64,000 nucleotides of DNA from Cohnella mopanensis (lineage in GTDB: Bacteria; Bacillota; Bacilli; Paenibacillales; Paenibacillaceae). The notes below the pieces were generated by a model, which worked only from the letters and a program-made list of their open reading frames with translations, was not told where the DNA came from and did no database searches. Where the stretch lies: NCBI RefSeq assembly GCF_022352055.1, contig NZ_JAKRWM010000004.1, forward strand, positions 496,001 to 560,000, given 5' to 3'. The position numbers were made by a program, and so were the translations under genes. How positions within the stretch are numbered: the first letter of the stretch is position 1; each line of letters begins with the position of its first letter. Positions 49,044 through 59,453 of the stretch are shown here, in pieces.

Positions 49044-52000
49044 TTGCGACTTAAACGAACTCTATCGCTCACGATGATTATGACATTATTGATTCAGCTG
49101 TGGGTAGCCGGAGCGTCATTTGCAGCACCCGGTGGTCCTATCAAAGTGGCTACTTATCCGGCCAATAATGAAGTGAATGTACCTGCTAATGCCATGTTAA
49201 AGATTAAATTCGACGAGAATGTCGTGAAGGCTAGCGGCGGAGTCGTATCTATTAAGAACTCGAATACGAATGTGGCAGTAGCTAGTTATGACCTTAGTAT
49301 CCCAGCCCAAAGCGCCTATGTTACGGTTGACCCAACGAGCGCAAGCACGATTCAGATTAACCCTAATGGGACTCTTGTGGCGGGACAGAACTTTTATGTG
49401 GAAATCAGTCCGAACGCGTTCCTGAACATTTCGGGAGAAGGGTTTGCCGGAATCAATAACGCAACAACTTGGAACTTCGGCGTTGTAGCAAGCGATTTTT
49501 CCTCTCCCAATGCTACGCCGATCCCTGCACCCGGTGGAACGATGGTAGCTACTGACGCTATTCAACTTGTATTTAATAAAAAAGTAATGGCTGCTTCCGG
49601 TAACATTCGTATCATTCGTACAGATACGAACGATACCCAAGTCATTTCTGTGCTGTCTCCTGAATTAACCGGAAGCGGATTAGTGGATGGCACCGGAAAA
49701 ACGACAATTGTAATTAAACCGTCGATTCGTCTGGTTTCCGGAAAAAATTATCAAGTACAAGCGGAACGTGGAACTTTCGTAGATATGGTTGGTAATGTTT
49801 ATCCCGGATTGACTTGGAATTTCACTACGTCTGCATCTCCAATAACGCTAGTAAATACGTATCCAGTTGATGATGCTACGAGCGTGCCATCGGGCGCTTT
49901 CACAGCAACAATGACATTCGGAACGGCAATGGTTAATGGGACTTCCGGAAATATTTATTTGAAGAAGGTTTTGACGAATGAAACAGTTGAAACGATTAAT
50001 ATGGCGACAAGCGCTTTTCGCGTCACGGGAGGCGGAACGGCGACCATAAGCATCGCATTCAGTCAAGCATTGCTTCCGAACACCGGGTATTACATTATGA
50101 TGGATCCTGGAGTGCTTAAGGATGCGGGCGGTACGATATACGAAGGGATTGTAGATGCAGTTACTTGGAATTTTACTACCGCGTCAAGCGTAGATAGAAC
50201 GCCGCCGCTAGTTAGTTCTTTCTCTCCCGCAAACGGGAGCACAACTACGTCTGTCAATCCCGCATTAAGTATCAAGTTTAATGAAGTGGTAAAACCCGGT
50301 AGCGGAATGATCGTCATCCGCAACGTGGCTAATCAATCGGTTGTTTGCTCTATTCCCGTTACGAATGGCGCTGTTTCCGGTGGAGGCACGGATACGATTA
50401 CGATTAACCCATCGGCCTATTCTTCTTGCGGGACATTCGTAAAGAACACTTCTTACGCGGTACAAATCGGAAGCCTTGCAATTACCGATTTGTCCGGAAA
50501 TGCCTATGCGGGCATAGATTCAACAAACTTTACTACCTGGTGGTTCAGGGTGACATCGGATACGGTTAAGCCTGAACTTATAAGCACAACGCCGGCATCG
50601 GGCTCCAACAGTGTAAAACTGGATGCGAAGTTAACGATGTTGTTTGATAAATCAATTGCCGTACGTGGTGTCAATGCGAACTTGAATCGTATTGTGTCTG
50701 GGGCGATCAAGGACACCGTATCTGCTACGATTAGTGTCGACAGTACGAATTCACGTCAGGTTATCTTGACTCCGACCGTGCCCTTGACTGGAGCATCCAC
50801 GTATATCGTGAGTATTCCGGACAGCGCAATAACGGATTTGGCTTTGAATCCTTATCCCGGCATACTGAACGACTATCGCTGGACTTTCCAGACGATCGGT
50901 TCTGATAAGACCGCACCAGTGTTTACTAGTGCGGCAATGGATGGCAGTACGGTTGTTTTGACCTATAATGAAGAGCTGGATAGCGCTGTTGTTCCTTATC
51001 CTGCTAATTATTACGTAACGGTAAACGATGTCCCGAGACAAATAAACGGGGTAACGATCAACGGCAAAACAGTGCGGTTAACGCTTCAATCCGGAGTAGC
51101 AGTTGGTCAAATCGTGAAAGTTTCTTACACGAAGGATCCAGACACCAACCGACAGCTTCAAGATTTATCGGGAAATAAGGCGGTCGCTCTGTCCTCTAAA
51201 GATGTTACTAACACTACCGGCACGACTTTGGCCAAACCGTCAAGCGGCGTGTTGAACGGCACGACATTGACATTAAACTTTAATAAGTCATTGGCGACGG
51301 TAGCTAGCGGTGCTACGTATCAATTCTCGGTTAAACTGAATGGATATTCGCAAGGCGTTAGCGCGATTTCGGTAAACGGTTCCGTGGTAACTCTTACTTT
51401 ACCGTCAAGCAGTACCACTACCCAATCCGTATCCGTCACTTATACGCCTGGTTCGACACCTTTAACTGATTTAAGCGGCAACGCGGTTCCCGCTTTCACC
51501 GACTTCTATGTTCAGAACGTGAATGATACAGTTCCGCCTGTCCTTACTACTGCTACTGCATCGGGTACGAAGATTACGTTAACGTATAACGAAGGATTGA
51601 GTACGGCTTCGGTACCATTGAAATCCAACTTCTCCGTGGTCAAGAACGGGACGACGGCGGTGATCTCATCTGTCGCTATCGTGAATAACACGGTTGAACT
51701 AACGATGAGCCAGTCTATCGCTACCAATGCGGTGGTATATGTATCTTATATTCAGACAAGTCAAGGAATAAAAGATTTGGCGGGTAATCTAGCTGCTACT
51801 TTTAACAGCTACCCTGTTACTGGAGTTGCAGCGACCACTACGCAGCTAGTGGCTTCATCTGTTTACAATAATGAAATCGCGCTTACTTATAACGCGGCAC
51901 TCAGCACCGCTTCGATACCTTATGCATCGCAATACTATGTGAAGGTTAACGGGACTTTCGTTAACATTAACTCGGTGAACGTTGTGGGTACGCAAGTGAG

Positions 52001-53447
52001 ACTGCAGCTATCCGCGCCTGTAGCTACCGGCACGAGTGTCGTGCTTAGCTATATGGCTACGGGTAATCCGTTGAAGGATTTACAGAACCAAGCGGTCAGC
52101 GGGATTAGCGAGATGACCATAACGAATCAGTCTACATCTACAGGCGGTGGCGGTAGCGGTGGCGCGATTGTAGGCTTGCCGGATTACGTCGAATCGGACG
52201 GCAACGGCGGCGTGCAACTGGTTGTTTCTAAATCTTCGTCGGTCTATTCAGGAACGACTCCATCGGGGAAATCGATGAATCGATATAACTTGGATGGTCC
52301 GAAGTTGCTCGCTGCTTATGATGCTATCAGGCAGAACAGTGGAGTTACGACTCCGCGAATTACTTTTAAGGTGCCGGCTACTGAAGTAGGGGCGCTTGTG
52401 GCGATACCGATTAGCTCCATTATGGATGCGTCTTCCAGAGCATCTAACGCCTCATTCCGTCTCGAATACGGAGATATGCAATTCGAAATACCATTGTCGG
52501 CGATCAACTACAGCAAAGAGATTTACTTGGCAGGCGGCAGCACCACCACGTCATCTTTGCAGATTAGCATCGAGAAGGTTCAGAACGCATCGGTGTTGTC
52601 TACGCTTAATATTCTCGGGGCCCAATCGATGTCGACACCTGCGGATTTCTCCGCAGGCATATTAACGGGAACGAATTATCGGGCGGTAAGCAATTACGAG
52701 CAGTACGTGACGAGATCGTTCGTGCTTTCGGGCTTTACCGGTACTACGGATAATGTAGCCGTAGTCCGACTAGATTCCGATTCTAACCAACCGTCTTACG
52801 TTCCAACGCTCTTTGGGAACAGCAACGGTTCAACCAAGGTTAGTTTTAAGCGCAAGGGCAACAGCGAATATGTTGTGGTACGTAGGAACGTATCGTTTAA
52901 CGATATGACTAAGCACTGGGCGAATAGCGATGTTACCTTATTAGCTTCCAAATTTATCGTAACGGGCGACACGAATAAGACCTTTGCCCCGGCCAAAAAT
53001 ATTACTAGAGCTGACTTTGCGGAGTTCCTGGCTAGAGGCATCGGGCTTAACGGAGATAAGTCTTCGGCCTCCAGATATGCCGATGTACCGCTCACAAGCG
53101 CATCTGCCTCCTATATTGGAGCCGTTAGCAAAGCAGGTATCGTAGAAGGCGGAACGGATGGTAAATTCCGTCCTAATTCATACGTAACCCGCGAAGAAAT
53201 GGCTACGATGTTGGTGCGGGCCATGAACTACGTGGGCGTACAATCCACATCGTCCAGCACTGCGCTTAACGGCTTTAAGGATAAGGCCAAAGTAAGCGGC
53301 TGGGCGAAAGACGGCGTGTCTGTCAGCGTTACCGCAGGCTTCATCAAAGGCTCGACAACGAAGACGATCAATCCGCAAAGTAATGCTTCCCGTGCGGAAG
53401 CCGCGATTATGATCAAACGGTTCTTGGAATATGTGGATTTCCTATGA
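49044..53447 (+). CDS. 1467-aa SLH surface protein with Ig-like (Big_5) and SwmB repeats
   Basis: Exported: signal peptide RLKRTLSLTMIMTLLIQLWVAGASFA, cut before APGG. About residues 30-620 hold five SbsA/Big_5 Ig-like domains with repeating YPANNEVNVPANAMLKIKFD-like openings. About 625-1030 hold four SwmB-type repeats (for example VVLTYNEELDSAVVPYPANYYV). A glycine linker near 1033-1040 leads to a further beta domain and three C-terminal SLH domains (1285-1467; NITRADFAEFLARG, YVTREEMATMLVRA, ASRAEAAIMIKRFL). The frame is open into metK, but AGGAGG at 49030-49035 places the start at TTG 49044. It should bind pyruvylated SCWP and may act as an adhesin or auxiliary S-layer component. Confidence 0.9.
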   Translation: MRLKRTLSLTMIMTLLIQLWVAGASFAAPGGPIKVATYPANNEVNVPANAMLKIKFDENVVKASGGVVSIKNSNTNVAVASYDLSIPAQSAYVTVDPTSASTIQINPNGTLVAGQNFYVEISPNAFLNISGEGFAGINNATTWNFGVVASDFSSPNATPIPAPGGTMVATDAIQLVFNKKVMAASGNIRIIRTDTNDTQVISVLSPELTGSGLVDGTGKTTIVIKPSIRLVSGKNYQVQAERGTFVDMVGNVYPGLTWNFTTSASPITLVNTYPVDDATSVPSGAFTATMTFGTAMVNGTSGNIYLKKVLTNETVETINMATSAFRVTGGGTATISIAFSQALLPNTGYYIMMDPGVLKDAGGTIYEGIVDAVTWNFTTASSVDRTPPLVSSFSPANGSTTTSVNPALSIKFNEVVKPGSGMIVIRNVANQSVVCSIPVTNGAVSGGGTDTITINPSAYSSCGTFVKNTSYAVQIGSLAITDLSGNAYAGIDSTNFTTWWFRVTSDTVKPELISTTPASGSNSVKLDAKLTMLFDKSIAVRGVNANLNRIVSGAIKDTVSATISVDSTNSRQVILTPTVPLTGASTYIVSIPDSAITDLALNPYPGILNDYRWTFQTIGSDKTAPVFTSAAMDGSTVVLTYNEELDSAVVPYPANYYVTVNDVPRQINGVTINGKTVRLTLQSGVAVGQIVKVSYTKDPDTNRQLQDLSGNKAVALSSKDVTNTTGTTLAKPSSGVLNGTTLTLNFNKSLATVASGATYQFSVKLNGYSQGVSAISVNGSVVTLTLPSSSTTTQSVSVTYTPGSTPLTDLSGNAVPAFTDFYVQNVNDTVPPVLTTATASGTKITLTYNEGLSTASVPLKSNFSVVKNGTTAVISSVAIVNNTVELTMSQSIATNAVVYVSYIQTSQGIKDLAGNLAATFNSYPVTGVAATTTQLVASSVYNNEIALTYNAALSTASIPYASQYYVKVNGTFVNINSVNVVGTQVRLQLSAPVATGTSVVLSYMATGNPLKDLQNQAVSGISEMTITNQSTSTGGGGSGGAIVGLPDYVESDGNGGVQLVVSKSSSVYSGTTPSGKSMNRYNLDGPKLLAAYDAIRQNSGVTTPRITFKVPATEVGALVAIPISSIMDASSRASNASFRLEYGDMQFEIPLSAINYSKEIYLAGGSTTTSSLQISIEKVQNASVLSTLNILGAQSMSTPADFSAGILTGTNYRAVSNYEQYVTRSFVLSGFTGTTDNVAVVRLDSDSNQPSYVPTLFGNSNGSTKVSFKRKGNSEYVVVRRNVSFNDMTKHWANSDVTLLASKFIVTGDTNKTFAPAKNITRADFAEFLARGIGLNGDKSSASRYADVPLTSASASYIGAVSKAGIVEGGTDGKFRPNSYVTREEMATMLVRAMNYVGVQSTSSSTALNGFKDKAKVSGWAKDGVSVSVTAGFIKGSTTKTINPQSNASRAEAAIMIKRFLEYVDFL

Positions 53448-53797
53448 ACCACGCCCAATTGATCGAACGAGGGTTAGAGTGGGTGGGCACGACTCTGAAA
53501 TATCCATTCGATCCTGATTTGCCGGTTCTGTTCGTAGGTAGCAAAATGTTTGCTCTGCTAGGCAGATCAGGCGCTCATGAGAGCATCAACTTGAAGGCGG
53601 ATCCGGAGGAAGCTTGGCTGCTTAGGCAGCAGTATTCCGGATCCGTGCTACCGGGCTACCATATGAACAAGAAACATTGGAACACGGTCGTATTGGATGG
53701 CGTTGTACCGGATCAAGAAGTGCTAGACATGATGGAGCAATCCTATCGGCTCACATGGGTCAAGTTGACCAAACGGGAAAGAGAACAACTGAAATAA
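53444..53797 (+). CDS. MmcQ/YjbR-like protein
   Basis: A 117-aa protein with the CyaY-like fold pattern of the MmcQ/YjbR family: KYPFDPDLPVLFVGSKMFALLG, ESINLKADPEEAWLLRQQY, PGYHMNKKHWNTVVLDG and a C-terminal SYRLTWVKL helix. The family is described as possible DNA-binding proteins, with no firm function. Its ATG overlaps the stop of the SLH gene (ATGA), so the two are probably co-translated, although nothing else links them. Confidence 0.85.
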   Translation: MNHAQLIERGLEWVGTTLKYPFDPDLPVLFVGSKMFALLGRSGAHESINLKADPEEAWLLRQQYSGSVLPGYHMNKKHWNTVVLDGVVPDQEVLDMMEQSYRLTWVKLTKREREQLK

Positions 53798-53808
53798 CAA
53801 AGATTCGT

Positions 53809-53837
53809 AGAGGCAGCCCCAATCGGCTGCCTCTTTT
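53809..53837 (+). terminator. Rho-independent terminator
   Basis: Perfect 10-bp stem AGAGGCAGCC / GGCTGCCTCT with a 6-base loop and TTTTGTTTG after it. Confidence 0.9.
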
Positions 53838-53995
53838 GTTTGAACAGACGATTGGAAATTATTCTATTAAAATTTAGCGACTTCGTTCTATCGGGTGTAA
53901 CTTTTCGCCTCTTAAAGAGTCTAATAGAGTAGGGCGTACTAGGAGTCTATGCACTTCAGCCAAATTCTAATAGATTTACGGGAGAACCTGATTTC

Positions 53996-56698
53996 ATGAA
54001 TGAAAAGCAACAGCACAACTCGCAAGCACGACATAAACGCACTCGATTGATATTGCCGCTTCTCGCCGGAGTACTGGTGTTCACCGGATCGGTTAATGCG
54101 GGGAGCATCCCCGTTGCTAAAGCAGCCACGCAGGCTGCAGTTACTTACAAGCTTGTACAGCAAGGCGAATCTATCGTCACTTCCGGTGTCCGACAGTTAA
54201 CCTACGCTTGGGTGCCCTCGGACAAGACTAAACCAACCGAAGTACTTCACGTGCTCCAGGTAGATCTCAAAAATCCGTACGTCCAACTCAATGCGATGGG
54301 CGGTCCGAAAGGAAGCGTTACGGCAAGACAGTCGGTTGGCGCGATGGTGAAGGAAACAGGAGCGATTGCAGGCATTAACGGAGACGTATTCCGTACGGGA
54401 AGCGCAAGCGAAGGCGTGCCCATGGGAGCTCAGATTAATGAGGGGCAACTGCTTGTCAGTACGGAGTTATTGCAAGGAATGTATGCGTTCGGAGTGACAA
54501 AGGATCGACAACCGATCATTGATAATTTCATTTTTACCGGACAAGTAACCACTGCCGGCGGTTCAACGTTCGCAATAACGGGTCTTAATAAAGCCGCATA
54601 CCGAACGGAACCGGACAAAGCTTATAGCCACGTCAATTCGCTGTACATGTACACGAGTGCTTGGACAGCTCCCGAGCGTCCGGCGAACAGTGGCGCCACT
54701 CCGACTGAGGCGTTGGTCGTTGATGATATAGTTACCGAGATATCCTCTAAAAGCGCGATTCAGACAGCTATTCCCACGAATGGGTTTATTTTGAGAGGAC
54801 ACGGAACGGCTGCCGATTTCATTACTACCAACTTGGCTGTTGGAGATAGGATCAACACGACGGCCTCGCTTAAGAGTAAGGATGGTAAAATCTATGACCC
54901 TTCCGAATTCCAAATGATGGTGAGCGGGCATACCTTGCTAATGGACAAAGGTGCGGCTACTCCTTTCTCGAGGGATATTAGCGGTGTCAGCGGAGGCGCG
55001 GATCGTGCCCGCACGGCTGTCGGGTATTCCAAAGACGGCAATACGGCGTACCTGCTTACCGTTGAAGAAAATGGCGGACGCAAAGGGGTAACGCTCAAGG
55101 AATTGCAACAGATGCTCGCGGGACTTGGCGTGTGGAAAGCGGTCAACCTGGATGGCGGAGGCTCGACAACGATGGTATCCCGTCCTCTTGGCGAGTTTCA
55201 AGCCCAGCTTACCCATCCAACCTCTTATGGAACGACCCAACGTCTTGTGACGAATGGTATTGGTATTTATACGACGGCTCCTCAAGGCGCTCTGAAAGGC
55301 ATTGTGGCAAGCGGGGCGCAAACCCTGTTCATGGGACAGCAAGCGACATACTCTCTGAAAGCTTATGATACGTATTATAATCCGATCGATCCTAGCGGAC
55401 TGACTCCGAATTGGAGCCTCGACAATCAAGTGGGTACTTTGGTAGATGGAACTCTCACAGCTACGAAAACAGGTTCGGCAAAGCTGCAAGTTAAATCGGG
55501 TAACGCGTCGGACGCGCTCTCGCTCGAAATTATCGGAGAAGCGCAGATTGCCAAGCTGATTGTCGAGCCTAATACAGCGGTGCTTAAGCCAGGAGCGGTA
55601 ATAAGCGTGCCTGTAAAAGCCCAATTGACGGACGGAAGGCAGCTTCCGGTTCCCGCATCTTCGGTAACATGGGAGTTCCGTGGTTTCAAGGCAACGATGT
55701 CCGCGGACGGCAAAATGACCGTAGACAAAGTAGACAACAATATTTCCGCTGGATACGCGATTGCCAGATATGACGGATATGGCGCGGTTGCCGTGCTTGC
55801 TCCGGGAACGGAACGTTTGCTGGAAGATTTCGAGAAAGCCTCTTACAACGTAAGTTTCAGCGGCACTCCGCCGGTCGAAACAGTAGGCGCAACCTCTATT
55901 ACAACCGGTATTCCGGGACGCGAAACTTCCAAAGTGCTGGTATTGGACTATGACTTCACGCTAGGTTCCGGTAAGCGGTTTGCCAATGCCGTGCTTAATG
56001 ACGGTAAAGGAATTACGATCGATGGAACACCAAGCACACTTACGTTGGACATCTTAGGCGATCAGAGCATGCATTGGTTAAGGGCGGAGTTCACGGATGT
56101 GAACGGTAAACCTGCTTACGCAACGATTGCAGATCAAATCGACTGGACTGGATGGAAAAACCTGCGGGTGGACTTGGCGGGAGCAGGGTTAAAAGGACCT
56201 GCGAAGTTAACGAAACTCTACATCGTTAACAAAGAAGAAGACCAGGACGAGCGCGCGGTGCAGGGGCAACTGGCTTTTGATAATCTGACCTTGCAATATC
56301 CACCGGATCAGATCAAAACCGTCCAGCCGACCATTGTTATGACGGTAGGAAAGAAACAAGCTACTGTCGATGGCAAGAAGGTTACGTTGCCAGGAGCGCC
56401 TTTCGTGCAGAAGGGCACCAACACCAACTATTTGCCGTTAAGATTCGTAGCCGATAGCCTTGGGGCTCAGGTCGTCTGGAACAATAAGACGAAAAGAGTG
56501 ACGGTGCTTCGCGGCGATAAAATGCTAGAGTTGTGGGTCGGTACAGATACGATGACGGTTAACGGGGTTCGGCAACCGGTCGCCACGGCGCCTGTCCTCC
56601 TGAATAATAGCGTATATGTACCGGTGCGCATTATTTCCGAGCAATTAGGACAAAAGGTAGATTGGGTTGGCAAAACCCAAACCATTACAATTCATTAA
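53996..56698 (+). CDS. Exported phosphodiester glycosidase (NAGPA domain) with copper-amine-oxidase-like stalk domain
   Basis: A 900-aa protein: a signal peptide (LILPLLAGVLVFTGSVNAG...VAKAA), a NAGPA/phosphodiester glycosidase domain (about residues 60-430) with AGINGDVFRTG and the hallmark NLDGGGSTTMV near residue 383, an Ig-like segment (about 440-520), a carbohydrate-binding-like beta-sandwich (about 610-770) and a C-terminal pair of copper-amine-oxidase N-terminal-like repeats (about 785-900; YLPLRFVADSLGAQVVWN and YVPVRIISEQLGQKVDW). It probably removes GlcNAc-phosphodiester-type groups from a wall polymer or extracellular glycan. GGGAGAA precedes the ATG by about ten bases. Confidence 0.88.
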   Translation: MNEKQQHNSQARHKRTRLILPLLAGVLVFTGSVNAGSIPVAKAATQAAVTYKLVQQGESIVTSGVRQLTYAWVPSDKTKPTEVLHVLQVDLKNPYVQLNAMGGPKGSVTARQSVGAMVKETGAIAGINGDVFRTGSASEGVPMGAQINEGQLLVSTELLQGMYAFGVTKDRQPIIDNFIFTGQVTTAGGSTFAITGLNKAAYRTEPDKAYSHVNSLYMYTSAWTAPERPANSGATPTEALVVDDIVTEISSKSAIQTAIPTNGFILRGHGTAADFITTNLAVGDRINTTASLKSKDGKIYDPSEFQMMVSGHTLLMDKGAATPFSRDISGVSGGADRARTAVGYSKDGNTAYLLTVEENGGRKGVTLKELQQMLAGLGVWKAVNLDGGGSTTMVSRPLGEFQAQLTHPTSYGTTQRLVTNGIGIYTTAPQGALKGIVASGAQTLFMGQQATYSLKAYDTYYNPIDPSGLTPNWSLDNQVGTLVDGTLTATKTGSAKLQVKSGNASDALSLEIIGEAQIAKLIVEPNTAVLKPGAVISVPVKAQLTDGRQLPVPASSVTWEFRGFKATMSADGKMTVDKVDNNISAGYAIARYDGYGAVAVLAPGTERLLEDFEKASYNVSFSGTPPVETVGATSITTGIPGRETSKVLVLDYDFTLGSGKRFANAVLNDGKGITIDGTPSTLTLDILGDQSMHWLRAEFTDVNGKPAYATIADQIDWTGWKNLRVDLAGAGLKGPAKLTKLYIVNKEEDQDERAVQGQLAFDNLTLQYPPDQIKTVQPTIVMTVGKKQATVDGKKVTLPGAPFVQKGTNTNYLPLRFVADSLGAQVVWNNKTKRVTVLRGDKMLELWVGTDTMTVNGVRQPVATAPVLLNNSVYVPVRIISEQLGQKVDWVGKTQTITIH

Positions 56699-56846
56699 TT
56701 TTCGGCCGAAGATCTAATCCTTGTCTCGTTGAATACAAGAAATATGGTATGATGTTAACATTGCTAGCGAAATGCGAAGAGGCTTTAAGTAGATAGGGAA
56801 GTAACGTATTCAATCGGGCGTCACTGAGTATAGGGGAGTCGTATTC

Positions 56847-58025
56847 ATGGATTTTCATGTAGGCCAAATAGATCGTGTAATCCAGAATGCCATCGCTGTT
56901 ATGGAAGATAGCAAAGTCCAGGTTTTTGAAATTTGCGAAGTCGCCCGACGCGAGCTGCTTACCCTGACTTATGAGCTGGAAAATGTCTTAAGAGAGACCA
57001 CTGATACGATAGACAGGGTTGACGGATTGGAGCGGGACTATCGTCTAGCAAGAATCCGTCTAACGGAAGTAAGCCGGGACTTCGTTAGATTCAGTGAGCA
57101 TGATATAAAGTCTGCTTATGAGAAAGCGACGCAACTTCAACTTGATCTCATGGTATACAGGGAGAAGGAAATCTACCTCAAGGCCCGCCGGGACGAGCTG
57201 CAGCAGCGCGTGAAGGGCGTCGAAGTTTCGATCGAACGAGCCGATACGATTAATCTGCAAATGAGTGTCGTTCTAGATTATCTCTCCGGCGATCTGAATC
57301 AAGTGACTCGAATACTAGAGTCCGCGAAGAACCGGCAAATGATCGGCCTAAAGATCATTCTAGCGCAGGAGGACGAGCGTAAGCGGGTTGCCCGTGAAAT
57401 TCACGATGGACCTGCTCAATCTCTTGCCAACTTGGTGCTTAGAACGGAAATCGCGGAACGGCTACTGGAAACGAAAGATTTGGAAGTCGTTCGTAGCGAA
57501 CTGATCGATTTGAAATCGCAAATTCGGATCGGGTTGGAAGAAATACGCAAAATCATTTTTAACCTCCGACCGATGGCTTTGGATGATTTAGGCTTAGTGC
57601 CGACGCTTCGCAAATTCGTGCAGGATTTCGAGGAGAAGACTAGAATCAGGACTGTTTTCGAGACAACGGGCAAAGAGAAACGATTGCCTAGCGCCATGGA
57701 AGCCGCATTGTTCAGACTCGTGCAGGAAGGCTTCAGCAACGCTCACAAGCATGCCCAATCCACGTTCGTATCCCTTGAAATGATCTTTCATGAGGACATC
57801 GTTCAACTGCTAATAGAAGACAATGGCGTCGGATTCCACTTGGATGTCGTGGAGTCCCGCGTCAACACTCATACACACTTCGGCTTAATCGGGATGAAGG
57901 AACGAATCGAACTTCTTCAAGGGAAAATCGATATCGATTCCGCCGTAGGCCAAGGCACGCGTATTAGGATCAATGTCCCAATTAAAGCGGAGTCAGGAAA
58001 GGAGTTAATCGCACATGGAGAATAA
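56847..58025 (+). CDS. degS: Sensor histidine kinase DegS
   Basis: A 392-aa cytoplasmic kinase without membrane segments. A long coiled-coil sensor region (about residues 30-170) precedes the HisKA_3 motif ERKRVAREIHDGPAQSLANL with phospho-acceptor His186. The HATPase domain shows LVQEGFSNAHKHAQ (N box) and DNGVGFH, with GLIGMKERIELL. DegS controls DegU phosphorylation for exoenzymes, motility and competence. degU starts inside its last codons and comFA lies downstream, the classical Bacillus order. Confidence 0.96.
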   Translation: MDFHVGQIDRVIQNAIAVMEDSKVQVFEICEVARRELLTLTYELENVLRETTDTIDRVDGLERDYRLARIRLTEVSRDFVRFSEHDIKSAYEKATQLQLDLMVYREKEIYLKARRDELQQRVKGVEVSIERADTINLQMSVVLDYLSGDLNQVTRILESAKNRQMIGLKIILAQEDERKRVAREIHDGPAQSLANLVLRTEIAERLLETKDLEVVRSELIDLKSQIRIGLEEIRKIIFNLRPMALDDLGLVPTLRKFVQDFEEKTRIRTVFETTGKEKRLPSAMEAALFRLVQEGFSNAHKHAQSTFVSLEMIFHEDIVQLLIEDNGVGFHLDVVESRVNTHTHFGLIGMKERIELLQGKIDIDSAVGQGTRIRINVPIKAESGKELIAHGE

Positions 58026-58737
58026 ACCGGCAGCGCGTAAGATCAAAGTGCTTCTTGCCGATGACCATCAGCTTTTTCGGGAAGGGCTTAAACGAATTTT
58101 GAATATGGAAAGCGACTTAGAAGTCATAGGTGAATGCGGTGACGGCATCCAGGTGCTCGAGTTCTGTAACAAGGAGAAGCCCGACGTTGTTCTGCTCGAC
58201 ATTAATATGCCGACGGAGAACGGCGTGATAGCTACCGAGAGATTGCGCGATATTTTTCCGGAGATTAAGGTTATCATTTTGTCTATACATGACGATGAGA
58301 GCTATGTATTCGAAACCCTTCGCAAGGGCGCGACGGGTTACCTGTTGAAAGACATGGAAGCGGAATCTCTTATCAATGCCATTCGCACGGTTGCGGAAGG
58401 CCATGCGTATATACATCCGAAAGTAACGGGGAAATTGATTAATCAGCTTCGCCGCATGACCTATTTGGATGAGATAGGGGCAACTTCGGGTGCTGCAGCT
58501 AGTCGGGAGACGGTGACGAAGTTCATCCCTCGCGGCAACAACCCTCTTACTCGCCGTGAAGCCGAAGTTCTTCGCTTGATGGCTGAAGGCAAGAGCAACA
58601 AGACGATCGGAGAAAACCTCTTCATCAGCGAGAAAACGGTCAAAAACCACGTTAGCAGCATCCTGCAGAAAATGGAAGTGGATGACCGAACACAGGCCGT
58701 CATTAATTCGATCAAATACGGTTGGGTAACCCTATAA
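58015..58737 (+). CDS. degU: Response regulator DegU
   Basis: A 240-aa NarL/FixJ-type regulator. The receiver domain has LLADDHQLFREGLKRIL and phospho-acceptor Asp62 in VLLDINMP; Thr/Ser and Lys of the active site follow (ILSIHDDE, GYLLKD). A LuxR-type HTH closes the protein: LTRREAEVLRLMAEGKSNK and SEKTVKNHVSSILQKM. It overlaps degS by 11 bases, consistent with coupled synthesis of the pair. Confidence 0.97.
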   Translation: MENKPAARKIKVLLADDHQLFREGLKRILNMESDLEVIGECGDGIQVLEFCNKEKPDVVLLDINMPTENGVIATERLRDIFPEIKVIILSIHDDESYVFETLRKGATGYLLKDMEAESLINAIRTVAEGHAYIHPKVTGKLINQLRRMTYLDEIGATSGAAASRETVTKFIPRGNNPLTRREAEVLRLMAEGKSNKTIGENLFISEKTVKNHVSSILQKMEVDDRTQAVINSIKYGWVTL

Positions 58738-58774
58738 ACTTAATTCGTTATATACATAATCGATCCACACCATT

Positions 58775-58820
58775 CACGGCGACCTGGCCAATGACCAGGG
58801 CGGCCGTGGATTTTGCATTT
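58775..58820 (+). terminator. Rho-independent terminator of degSU
   Basis: CACGGCGACCTGG pairs imperfectly with CCAGGGCGGCCGTG around an AATGA-type loop, followed by GATTTTGCATTTT. Confidence 0.75.
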
Positions 58821-58974
58821 TACCTGTTGTAATGTAGAGGTTTCATGGTCACTCGGATTGTCGGAACTCCCCTACCGCTTGCGGCATATATTGTTGAACG
58901 AGAAGACGAATCGCTGAGATGGGTTATAGATCAGCCTTTCGTCACTCCCCCTCAGACTAAAGGAGGTGGCCGCA

Positions 58975-59355
58975 ATGTTTCCCGAGTTATTGTGGATCGT
59001 TGGTTTCTACGCTGCGGCTGTGGCACTCGTACACTGGATGATTCGTCGAGGTTCCGGCGGAGATCCGCATCATTATGTGCTTGTCGCAGGCAACCACCAA
59101 ATGCAAATTGAATGGTACATTCGTGCGTTGCAACAGTTCTCTAGACGAACTGGGACAGAGATCGGGATAACGGTAGTGTTAGATCAATCTACGGATGATA
59201 CCGGAAAAATCATGGAACGATTTGCGCGTAACGGTGATGGGATAGCATGGGTGAGAAGAGACGGAGGTTCATCGGATCATCGGCAAACTACGGATCAAAG
59301 GGTTGTGTGGGTGGAACTGGCGCGTACGGACGACGTTTCCAGGCTACCGCTTTGA
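58975..59355 (+). CDS. Short membrane protein with glycosyltransferase-2-like segment
   Basis: A 126-aa protein: N-terminal membrane helix (FPELLWIVGFYAAAVALVHW), then HYVLVAGNHQMQIEWYIRALQQF and GITVVLDQSTDDTGKIMERF, which resemble the first two strands of a GT2 fold (V-x-NHQ-x-I-E-Y and D-S-S-D-D-T). The rest of a GT2 domain is absent, so it is either a specialised short family or a degenerate remnant. AAAGGAGGT at 58959-58967 fixes the ATG. It occupies the position between degU and comFA where other bacilli carry small unrelated genes. Confidence 0.65.
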   Translation: MFPELLWIVGFYAAAVALVHWMIRRGSGGDPHHYVLVAGNHQMQIEWYIRALQQFSRRTGTEIGITVVLDQSTDDTGKIMERFARNGDGIAWVRRDGGSSDHRQTTDQRVVWVELARTDDVSRLPL

Positions 59356-59453
59356 TTCAAATGGCACATAAGGAGTGCTGAAAAAGAATTGCGAAGAAGA
59401 CGTTTTTGTCATACAATCCTTGTAACGTGTTCTGAATGGAAATCCGGGTGAAG

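Noticed and set aside
58845-59111. An 88-aa frame overlapping the start of the small ORF before comFA
   Set aside because: It overlaps the better-supported frame at 58975 in another register, and its second half is Arg/Cys-rich out-of-frame peptide.
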